NCBI GenBank assembly: GCA_028817775.1
Contig: JAPPOW010000087.1
Coordinates: 1 to 7,982 of the forward strand
From: Candidatus Melainabacteria bacterium
GTDB taxonomy: Bacteria; Cyanobacteriota; Vampirovibrionia; LMEP-6097
Reading direction: 5' to 3'
DNA: 7,982 nt
Below, piece by piece: positions 1 through 6,066 of the stretch; position 1 is the stretch's first letter; each line of letters opens with the position of its first letter. The notes beneath the pieces were generated by a model, which worked only from the letters and a program-made list of their open reading frames with translations, searched no databases and had not been told where the DNA came from. The position numbers and the translations under genes are program-made.

Positions 1-506
1 AGCATAATCTTCTTGAAATCATCTTTGGTAATTTGATCATTTTCAAAATCTCTAATTAGGAAAATATAGCCAGGCAATTCATGGAAGGCTAGTGGCAGAC
101 GCCAGTAACTATTGAACTGCTGACGGATCTGATCATTACTAAGTTCTGGATTTAATAATGCTGCATGTTCGTCACCAAAAATTTCAGCTAGCACCTCATG
201 AACTAAACGACCTGATTTAGTACTTGTGTCACCCTTGAGAACATTAAGTAAGAGATCAGAATCAGAACTCTGCTCTTTGAGCAATGCCTGACCTTCTGGT
301 GTTTTGCCATGGTCTGAAATAGTGTCTCCTGAAACAATTGCTGCTAGATCAAACTTAGCGTCACGGATTTCATTCTCAGCTTTGCCGGCTGAATCTATGA
401 CCCTCAGAATATGTTTTGAGTTGAGATGGGTTGGTCCATCGACAGCATCCTGATGTAGGTGCCCATGTTGCGCTGCTATTGCTGGTGGTAATATTGTCGT
501 TTGCAT
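1..506 (-). CDS. Unrecognised protein, C-terminus beyond left edge
   Basis: An open reading frame enters from the left edge and begins at an ATG at 506-504, giving 168 complete codons without a stop. The start is secure because an AAAGGAGAT Shine-Dalgarno sequence lies about 7 nt upstream, the best one in the window. I do not recognise the protein. Its first 30 residues are rich in His, Gln and Ala and look disordered; residues 31-60 and 85-130 look helical; residues 134-151 are aromatic and hydrophobic (FNSYWRLPLAFHELPGYIF) and may be a buried segment. Residues 153-164 (DFENDQITKDDF) resemble an EF-hand loop lacking the usual glycine. No signal peptide or membrane segment is visible. It is divergent from the gene at 733, with 226 bp between them. 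Being a real gene is well supported; its function is unknown. Confidence 0.85.
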   Translation of the reverse strand, partial: MQTTILPPAIAAQHGHLHQDAVDGPTHLNSKHILRVIDSAGKAENEIRDAKFDLAAIVSGDTISDHGKTPEGQALLKEQSSDSDLLLNVLKGDTSTKSGRLVHEVLAEIFGDEHAALLNPELSNDQIRQQFNSYWRLPLAFHELPGYIFLIRDFENDQITKDDFKKIM

Positions 507-511
507 TTTAA

Positions 512-520
512 ATCTCCTTT
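512..520 (-). promoter_or_regulatory. Shine-Dalgarno sequence of the left-edge gene
   Basis: Read on the minus strand this is AAAGGAGAT, with the AGGAG core 7 nt before the ATG at 506. It contrasts with the other genes here, which have no comparable site, and it fixes this start codon. Confidence 0.8.
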
Positions 521-574
521 GTTTTTGAATGCGATGCAAACAAGGATATCGAAGAGATTCGATCGAGTCATGCA

Positions 575-583
575 AATATAGCC
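575..583 (-). promoter_or_regulatory. Possible -10 element of the left-edge gene
   Basis: On the minus strand this reads GGCTATATT, one base away from the TGCTAnnAT element found at four other genes. The hexamer TATATT would start transcription near 568, leaving a leader of about 62 nt that includes the ribosome binding site. No good -35 box is visible at 16-18 nt. The rest of the 507-732 spacer is AT-rich, with two TGATCA palindromes (about 591 and 651) but no other clear signal. Confidence 0.35.
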
Positions 584-717
584 CAGGTTATGATCAAGTT
601 ATTCGAATATATATCACGCGTTGTTGAAAAATAAGCAAATTTTCAATCCATGATCAATGCAATACAAGATTGATAATCGAAAATCTATATCATGAAAAAC
701 AAGTGACTAGAGCAAAT

Positions 718-726
718 TGCTAGAAT
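718..726 (+). promoter_or_regulatory. Extended -10 promoter, predicted leaderless start
   Basis: The sequence TGCTAGAAT is an extended -10 element (TGn plus TAGAAT at 721-726). The ATG at 733 lies 6 nt after the hexamer, which is where transcription itself should begin, so the mRNA is predicted to be leaderless. There is no -35 match at the usual distance and no Shine-Dalgarno sequence before the ATG. Both absences fit this reading. Confidence 0.55.
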
Positions 727-732
727 TATCTT

Positions 733-1392
733 ATGTCTGAAATTTCACTGGCTGCAATTGCCGAAAAACCTTTTCTAGATTCTGCTAGAGAAGACTTTCC
801 TGATCAAGGCGACTCATATGATAACAGGCCTCAGCAAACAAATGAGGTGATCAAAACTATATTTTGTAGACAGAACCAAGTTGAAGGCAACTATAGGCTT
901 GAACATCAATCCGATAGAAGGCAAGTTCTATTTGACAATGATAAAAAACTTTTTTATGTTCATCAAAGCAATAAGGCAAAAGTAGTCGATGAACTAGCTT
1001 CGGTAATTTACCAAGCACTAGAAAAAATCTTGAAAGTCTTAGATCATTTTGCAGCAACTAGACGCTTATTCAATATGCAAGCTACTGCAGCAGAATCTAT
1101 ACGGGACACAGAAGAACGAATTGCCCTTAGAGACCTTGCCAAAGATTCAATACTACAAATCAAAAGATTTGTTAGCCCAGTCCTGGAACCACTAATGCAA
1201 AAAATCAGGAAGGAGCCAACTACACAAAGCAATGGTAAGGACTTCCTACAGAAACTACTAGAAGCGCTGAGATTGCAAAGTTTCCATTCAAGAACTGTTG
1301 GCGCTTTGCTAGCTGATAATGAAACTAGTGCTCTGGAAACAATAGAGCAGATCTATAATACTAACTTAGATGAACACTGGTACTCATCTTAA
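733..1392 (+). CDS. Unrecognised 219-aa helical protein
   Basis: Complete gene of 219 aa from ATG 733 to TAA 1392. The ATG is the first possible start, because an in-frame TAG sits at 721-723. I do not recognise the family. Residues 1-40 are polar and probably disordered. Residues 45-80 look like short beta strands with charged turns (the segment VLFDNDKKLFYVHQS). Residues 84-160 are strongly helical (VDELASVIYQALEKILKVL and onward), and a further helical segment spans 170-210. There is one cysteine and no signal peptide or membrane segment, so it is probably cytoplasmic. It ends 1 bp from the end of the oppositely oriented lysR-type gene, leaving no room for a separate terminator. Expression is probably from the extended -10 element immediately upstream. 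Confidence 0.8.
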   Translation: MSEISLAAIAEKPFLDSAREDFPDQGDSYDNRPQQTNEVIKTIFCRQNQVEGNYRLEHQSDRRQVLFDNDKKLFYVHQSNKAKVVDELASVIYQALEKILKVLDHFAATRRLFNMQATAAESIRDTEERIALRDLAKDSILQIKRFVSPVLEPLMQKIRKEPTTQSNGKDFLQKLLEALRLQSFHSRTVGALLADNETSALETIEQIYNTNLDEHWYSS

Positions 1393-1393
1393 A

Positions 1394-2269
1394 CTATCTA
1401 TCAGCAGTTTCTGTAAATAGCTGCCAGAGAGCTTCAGCAGCAGGACCATGAGAGTCTGAGATCCGGCGGATCTGATAGAGCGGAATATGATTGGTATTCT
1501 TGGAAGGCAGCTTCACTAACTTGCCCTGGTCAATATCATCATCTATATATTCACGTGGCATGAAACCCCAACCCAAACCTTCAAGTAAAAATTTCTTCTT
1601 AAGCTCAAAACTACCTACGGTCCAAGTATTGGTTTGCTCAATCAAATCATTGGCAGCTTTTTTGGCAAGTAAAGATCTTTCACCAATAATCAATTGAGTC
1701 AAACTTGAAAAATAATTCTCGTTCAAATTTGAACTCGCTGCAGGATAGTCCGGAATACAAACCGGAATATATTCTACTGTGCGCCAATAGAGTTTATCCA
1801 AATCCACTTGAGCAGGGGGATTACTGGAGATAATCATATCTGACTCCTCAGCCATTAAAGATTGAAGCGGTCCTTCAAAAGAACTGAAGAACAACTTAAG
1901 CTCAGTCTGTGGGAACTTGAGTTTGAAGTTCTTCAATACTTCAGTAAATACTTCATTGGGACTAACCACCGAAATACTGAGTGCAAGCTTTGCTTCAACA
2001 CCTGATTTAAGACTCTCAGTAAAATCAACTAACTCATCTTGCATCTTGAGTATATGCTTGGCTTTGTTATAAATTAAGCGACCAGTCTCAGTTAACTTAG
2101 GTCTATAACTCTTGCGATTAAAGACTTCAATTTCCAATTCTTTCTCTAAATTCTTAATGGCATAACTAACTGATGATTGAGCCTTGTGCAATTCTTCAGC
2201 AGCAGCTCTAAAACTACCGTGATTAACAATCGCAACAAGGGCTTCCAAGGCTTCATGACTGATAGACAT
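1394..2269 (-). CDS. LysR-type transcriptional regulator
   Basis: A 291-aa protein of typical LysR-family length (about 290-310). The N-terminal winged helix-turn-helix covers about residues 3-62; the segment GSFRAAAEELHKAQSSVSYA, followed by a conserved LE and VFNR at 49-52, is diagnostic. A linker helix (about 62-88) leads to the effector-binding domain (about 90-285), which has the periplasmic-binding-protein-like pattern (LSISVV, FKLKFPQTELKL, and GWGFMPREYI near 234-243). By family knowledge it should act as a tetrameric, ligand-responsive DNA-binding regulator; the ligand and targets cannot be read from sequence. Many LysR genes are divergent from their target, but the neighbour upstream here lies on the same strand 36 bp away, so it may be co-transcribed with the 575-aa gene or use its own TGCTAGTAT element at 2290-2298. 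Confidence 0.95.
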   Translation of the reverse strand: MSISHEALEALVAIVNHGSFRAAAEELHKAQSSVSYAIKNLEKELEIEVFNRKSYRPKLTETGRLIYNKAKHILKMQDELVDFTESLKSGVEAKLALSISVVSPNEVFTEVLKNFKLKFPQTELKLFFSSFEGPLQSLMAEESDMIISSNPPAQVDLDKLYWRTVEYIPVCIPDYPAASSNLNENYFSSLTQLIIGERSLLAKKAANDLIEQTNTWTVGSFELKKKFLLEGLGWGFMPREYIDDDIDQGKLVKLPSKNTNHIPLYQIRRISDSHGPAAEALWQLFTETADR

Positions 2270-2289
2270 AACTGATCAACTCAGCCTTA

Positions 2290-2298
2290 ATACTAGCA
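2290..2298 (-). promoter_or_regulatory. Possible extended -10 promoter of the lysR-type gene
   Basis: On the minus strand this reads TGCTAGTAT, the same TGCTAnnAT pattern as at three other starts. It would start transcription near 2283, giving a leader of about 14 nt without a good ribosome binding site. It lies in the 36-bp gap before lysR. No -35 box is clear. Confidence 0.4.
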
Positions 2299-2305
2299 CT
2301 AATGA

Positions 2306-4033
2306 TCAAGCAAGACTAGCATGCATTTTTTCTTTCATAGCCCTAACTGCACGCCTCATATTAGTATCACCTCGTTCTGTTCTTAGCAAAGACAAATAGG
2401 GTTGTGATTCCACATAGTCATCGTAACGCTCTAAGACCTCATCAAGCCTAGTCTCGATTTCTTCAACTGCTACAGACTTGCCTTCTAACTTCCTAGCATA
2501 AAGCTCAAGGTATTGAATGAAATTATTATAGACGGGTATCTCAAATTGAAAAACTTTATCTAATGTCCTGAGAGTTTCTTGCAGTATTTTAGGTTGACGC
2601 TGCCCCCTACGTCCTACAGCAGCTTCTGTCCTCCGTCCAATCTGCGCTAAAAACTTAGCTACATTGTTCCAAAGCCTTTGTGATTCATCCCGAACTTTTT
2701 TGACATAATCAACTAACTTGCTTAGTCTTGCACCAATCTGCTCTTGCTTAGCCACTTGATTTCTTGCTTCCAAGCTTCTGCGCAAAGGAACAACAATTTG
2801 CTGAACTAGACTTGGCTTGCTAGCTTCAAACTCATCAAGCTCCTGCACTTGATTATGCATATGGGCCTGCTCTTCAGCAATCTGGATGCTCACACCCCAA
2901 AACTCTGCAGCAAGTTTTTGATCTGGATTGTTTGGATTGAGTGAATGAACTTTCTTCAAAGTACTAGTTAGATCACTAGCACGTTTTGACTGCTCAGCTA
3001 TCATCATTAAAGCCTCACACAAAATCTCCGAATGTCCGTTAGTAAAGCTACCCTGCTCCGACTCCAATAATTCTCTAAAAGCTTCAAGCTTAGTTCTATA
3101 TATATTCATTGCAGGAGCAAAACTCATACGATCTGCAGCTTTCTCTATTTTGTGATTAATATGAATTGGTCTAAGAGCTCCCTCTAGTTTTTTTAAAGTC
3201 TCACTTTGCAATTTTAAATATCTTTTGAACAGATGTAATTCTTGCCGGCCAGATAGCTGACGATCTGAATTAATCTCAGCAATACTAAGGTCTATAGCTT
3301 CAATCTGCTGGTCAATTGCTGAAAAATCCCAGTCCTCATCGGCATTAAGATCTATCAGGGCTAATACAGCATCAAGGATTAACTCATCTCTAACTGCAAT
3401 TTCATCTTGTAGTTTTGTCCTATACTCTTGTAGTTTGATAGCAAGCTCAGATTGATCAGTAGCCACTGCTGAAGTTTTGGCTGAACGAGAATTCTTGCCT
3501 CTTCTTTTACTAGGCCGGGGAGCAGCTAGTGCTGCACCAGAAGGTCTACCACTAAGCTGCAATGGTCTATGAATTGATACTCGCCCAAAAGACAAAGAAC
3601 TGCGTTTATCTCTGATTTGTTTATCTTCTAAGTTAATAGACCTAGCTTGATTCACTATAACCATTAGCTGCTGGTAAAATCCCCTAAGCTCCTCAAGCTC
3701 CTCAGAGCTAGGAAAATCATCAGGTTTCTGGTCTTGGCTATAAGCATCGAGAATTGAAAATTCTACTTTAATCCTCTCAATATGTATCGGCACCTGCTCG
3801 GTAAACCTAGTTGCTCTTTCAGAATGTGCTGCCAAACTAGATAAAGTAAGCAAAGACGAAACCAAAGAATGAAAATGTGGATTTTTAAATTTGGCAATTT
3901 TCTCAGCCAGAGGCACTATAGTTGCCTTGAGTGCAAGGCGATTCAAATAAAGCTCATCACGACTGCCTTGCTCAGGAAGGTGAGCTCTTCTACTACCTGG
4001 CAAAAACCTTAAACTAGTTGCTTCTTGGGGCAT
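2306..4033 (-). CDS. Unrecognised 575-aa helical/coiled-coil protein
   Basis: Complete 575-aa gene starting at ATG 4033. I do not recognise a family. The protein is almost entirely charged, helix-forming sequence. An N-terminal helical region (about 22-135) is followed by a low-complexity basic linker (about 144-190, rich in Arg, Ser, Pro and Ala, including RPSKRRGKNSRSAK), then long helical segments at about 194-360 and 370-545 with many Leu/Glu/Lys/Gln heptad-like stretches. The C-terminus (about 555-572) is basic. There is no signal peptide or membrane segment. The shape suggests a structural, scaffolding or partner-binding role, but that is inference. It is the upstream gene of a possible two-gene unit with the lysR-type regulator and is divergent from the secreted protein gene at 4195. 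A GAGGA lies 3 nt before the ATG, unusually close and probably outside most of the predicted transcript. Confidence 0.85.
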   Translation of the reverse strand: MPQEATSLRFLPGSRRAHLPEQGSRDELYLNRLALKATIVPLAEKIAKFKNPHFHSLVSSLLTLSSLAAHSERATRFTEQVPIHIERIKVEFSILDAYSQDQKPDDFPSSEELEELRGFYQQLMVIVNQARSINLEDKQIRDKRSSLSFGRVSIHRPLQLSGRPSGAALAAPRPSKRRGKNSRSAKTSAVATDQSELAIKLQEYRTKLQDEIAVRDELILDAVLALIDLNADEDWDFSAIDQQIEAIDLSIAEINSDRQLSGRQELHLFKRYLKLQSETLKKLEGALRPIHINHKIEKAADRMSFAPAMNIYRTKLEAFRELLESEQGSFTNGHSEILCEALMMIAEQSKRASDLTSTLKKVHSLNPNNPDQKLAAEFWGVSIQIAEEQAHMHNQVQELDEFEASKPSLVQQIVVPLRRSLEARNQVAKQEQIGARLSKLVDYVKKVRDESQRLWNNVAKFLAQIGRRTEAAVGRRGQRQPKILQETLRTLDKVFQFEIPVYNNFIQYLELYARKLEGKSVAVEEIETRLDEVLERYDDYVESQPYLSLLRTERGDTNMRRAVRAMKEKMHASLA

Positions 4034-4042
4034 TAATCCTCG

Positions 4043-4051
4043 ATTATAGCA
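4043..4051 (-). promoter_or_regulatory. Extended -10 promoter of the 575-aa gene
   Basis: On the minus strand this is TGCTATAAT: a perfect TATAAT hexamer (4048-4043) with the TGn extension. The hexamer ends 9 nt before the ATG at 4033, so transcription should start about 3 nt before the start codon or at it. No -35 box fits at 17 nt. It is the best promoter match in the window. Confidence 0.6.
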
Positions 4052-4157
4052 TTAAGATAAATGATTCTCCGGGCATTATTGTAATAGATTTATAAATTTT
4101 GCCTCAAATCTCGCATCTCTAGAGCTATCCTATCAACAAGCATCTGAGCACGAGCGA

Positions 4158-4188
4158 TTGACAATTAACAAAAGAAGCCGGGCATAAG
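4158..4188 (+). promoter_or_regulatory. Weak promoter candidate for the secreted M23-like gene
   Basis: A perfect TTGACA (4158-4163) lies 31 nt before the GTG start. The best -10 candidate is CATAAG (4183-4188), matching TATAAT at four of six positions with a long 19-nt spacer. The TGCTAnnAT element seen at other genes is absent from this spacer, so the call rests mainly on the -35 box. Nothing else is clear in 4034-4194. Confidence 0.3.
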
Positions 4189-4194
4189 CCTAAG

Positions 4195-5400
4195 GTGAGA
4201 ACTTTATTATTGCTATTAATGATTTCTATATCAGCTTTTACTGCTCTGCGAGCTGAAGGTGATGGCGGCCCATTTGATGATGGTGATGAAGGCGGTGGCG
4301 GATTTTTTAATGTCGCAAAAAAAATGCCAAAGTGCAAAGGCAAGAAACTCTATAGCACGCTGCCTGTTGATCTAGAAGATCTCGATTATATCGAACCGCT
4401 TGGTGGCTTTAGTCCTCCTTCTCACGTCTTCCCAGTCAAGCACAACTACTTCTATATGAAGCGCACTGATCCTGATGATAGTAATAGTGCTGCTGTTGAA
4501 ACCACGCTCTTTGCGCCAACTGATTTAACTATTAGTCGAATGGTCTCGAATGAATATCATGAAAGTGGTCGCACTGATTATTCAATTAACTATGCAGTTT
4601 GCAAACAAGTCTCTGGTTACTTCTATCACGTGGCGACATTGTCTGAAGCAATCGCTGAAGAATTTGACAATAATGAAAACAAAAGATGTTCTGAGTTCTC
4701 TCCTGGTGGTGACACTCGCACTGAGTGTGTTGCTAACGGTATCAGCATCAAGGTCAAAGCTGGTGATGCAATCGGACAAGTTGGTGGTGATGCAGTCTAT
4801 GCTTCATTTGATTTTGGTACTTCAGACAAAAGAAAAAAATCTAAATTCGTTAACAAAAAACGCTGGGGACGAGACAAAAATGTTGTCTGCCCGCTTGACT
4901 ACTTTGATAGTGACAACAAAGCTTCACTTGAAGAATTTCTGGGCAATGGCAGCATAGCTAGAACCGTCGAGCCACTTTGTGGCAGCAATAACCTTGATCT
5001 CAAGCGCACAGCACAAGGCAATTGGATACTAGAAGGTGAGTCAGACATTCTGCTTGAAGACCCGCATCTAGCATTAATCTATGACAATATCGATCCAAGT
5101 ATTGGCATTGTCTCGATGGGTGACTCGCTGGAAGATCAAGGTATGGTTTCAAGTGAATATACATTTGAACCTGAAGCTAGTGGTACTATCAATCGTAACT
5201 TTGCTGATGTCACTGCTGATGGGCAGATCTATTGCTATGAAATAAATAATCGTTTCCCAAGAGAGACTACAACTGAAAGCCACGTCTTGGGAATTCAATT
5301 AGTTGATAAGCTCACACTTAAAGTAGAGAAGTTAAGCAATGCTAGTTGTTCTGATGGCGAATTAGGATTTAGTGATACAGCTGTGATTTTTGAACGCTAG
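4195..5400 (+). CDS. Secreted protein with M23-peptidase-like, probably non-catalytic domain
   Basis: A 401-aa protein from GTG 4195; an in-frame TGA at 4159 excludes longer starts. The GTG is preferred over the ATG at 4219 because it gives a full signal peptide: MRTLLLLLMI, then a hydrophobic stretch ending TALRA, with likely cleavage after Ala20. Residues 21-36 are an acidic/glycine-rich stretch. Residues 66-210 follow the layout of M23-like beta domains: PLGGFSPPSHVFPVKHNYFY (69-88), an APTD strand (107-110), a YFYHVATLSE segment (142-151, the place of the family's YxHL), then VKAGDAIGQVGG (187-198) and FDFGTSD (205-211). The final HxH zinc ligand motif of active M23 enzymes is absent, so peptidase activity is doubtful. 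The C-terminal third (about 215-401) is not recognised. Eight cysteines suit disulfides in an exported protein. Role inferred: envelope or extracellular binding. Confidence 0.75.
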   Translation: MRTLLLLLMISISAFTALRAEGDGGPFDDGDEGGGGFFNVAKKMPKCKGKKLYSTLPVDLEDLDYIEPLGGFSPPSHVFPVKHNYFYMKRTDPDDSNSAAVETTLFAPTDLTISRMVSNEYHESGRTDYSINYAVCKQVSGYFYHVATLSEAIAEEFDNNENKRCSEFSPGGDTRTECVANGISIKVKAGDAIGQVGGDAVYASFDFGTSDKRKKSKFVNKKRWGRDKNVVCPLDYFDSDNKASLEEFLGNGSIARTVEPLCGSNNLDLKRTAQGNWILEGESDILLEDPHLALIYDNIDPSIGIVSMGDSLEDQGMVSSEYTFEPEASGTINRNFADVTADGQIYCYEINNRFPRETTTESHVLGIQLVDKLTLKVEKLSNASCSDGELGFSDTAVIFER

Positions 5401-5451
5401 CCACTAGGGTCCTAGCTTGACATTCGACAAAATTAATATGATGGCAAAGTC

Positions 5452-5988
5452 CTAAGCACCAATACCATCGGCGAGAAGAGACTCGCGAGCCTCAGATGGG
5501 GCACCACCCTGGTAATTAATATGCTCTAACCAATTTGATAATTCAGTTTGATTAGGAAGTCGATCTGCTCTAGTTAAAATAGCAGCAAGACCAGAACCCA
5601 CAGTTCTTGCAGGTGCTGCAACAGAACCAAAGGAGCTGCCCAATCTTTCTAAAAGAGCGACCTCCTGAGGCTTTAGCCTATATCTAGCAGAACCACAGGC
5701 TCTTGAAATCCTTCTCAACTCACTCAGCTCTTTTGAATTAAGTGTGTTGACAGCCTTGAGCACATTATCAAAATCAGCACCAAATGCCGCAACAAAAGCT
5801 TTAAGTTGAAAAAACCTGTTGGCACCGAAGTTCTCGATAAACTTAGCACCCTCAGTAGTCCTTCTTGCCATTAATTCACTCTCTGAATTTCTTACTCTGT
5901 CTATTTCAAGAGCTGGACCCTGAATTCCGCGCAATCCCCTTCCGTTAAAAATTCTTGATAAACTATTCCTTAAATCACATAAAGCCAT
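5452..5988 (-). CDS. Unrecognised 178-aa protein
   Basis: Complete 178-aa gene starting at ATG 5988; an in-frame TAA four codons upstream prevents a longer start. I do not recognise the family. The N-terminal 45 residues are rich in Arg and Ser and probably flexible. Helical segments cover about 47-100 (FIENFGANRFFQLKAFVAAF, then LKAVNTL and ELSELRRISRA) and 106-121; a Gly/Ala-rich stretch (about 118-138) precedes a last helix near 147-157. There is no signal peptide or membrane segment. No Shine-Dalgarno sequence precedes the ATG. A weak TATGTT (6005-6000, minus) would give a leader of about 5 nt. It is convergent with the secreted protein gene (51-bp gap) and divergent from the gene at 6067. 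A continuous frame and a compact position between genes support it, but no homology does. Confidence 0.65.
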   Translation of the reverse strand: MALCDLRNSLSRIFNGRGLRGIQGPALEIDRVRNSESELMARRTTEGAKFIENFGANRFFQLKAFVAAFGADFDNVLKAVNTLNSKELSELRRISRACGSARYRLKPQEVALLERLGSSFGSVAAPARTVGSGLAAILTRADRLPNQTELSNWLEHINYQGGAPSEARESLLADGIGA

Positions 5989-6048
5989 TTCGCAAGCTTA
6001 ACATAATCCCAGCATTCAGTGCAAACTCGGGAATTCGAGCCCTCCGAT

Positions 6049-6057
6049 TGCTACTAT
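6049..6057 (+). promoter_or_regulatory. Extended -10 promoter before ATG 6067
   Basis: TGCTACTAT is an extended -10 element with hexamer TACTAT at 6052-6057, ending 9 nt before ATG 6067. An overlapping TATTAT (6055-6060) ends 6 nt before it. Either predicts a leader of 0-3 nt. The surrounding 19 nt match the region before the gene at 733 at 17 positions. Confidence 0.5.
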
Positions 6058-6066
6058 TATCTTATT

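Noticed and set aside
4211..4221. TGCTATTAATG inside the signal peptide as another copy of the shared promoter
   Set aside because: The -10 hexamer would overlap the ATG at 4219, so it could not drive that start; it is explained by Leu-Leu codons.
4125..4343. Minus-strand 72-aa frame, proline/serine-rich
   Set aside because: It is the antisense of the Gly/Asp-rich start of the secreted protein and the spacer before it; no promoter or ribosome binding site.
4550..4957. Plus-strand 135-aa frame inside the secreted-protein gene
   Set aside because: It is an overlapping shadow frame; the main frame has a signal peptide and a recognisable domain order.
5396..5416. Inverted repeat GCTAG...CTAGC after the secreted-protein gene as a terminator
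   Set aside because: The stem is only 5 bp, is A/T-containing, overlaps the stop codon and has no T tract on either strand.
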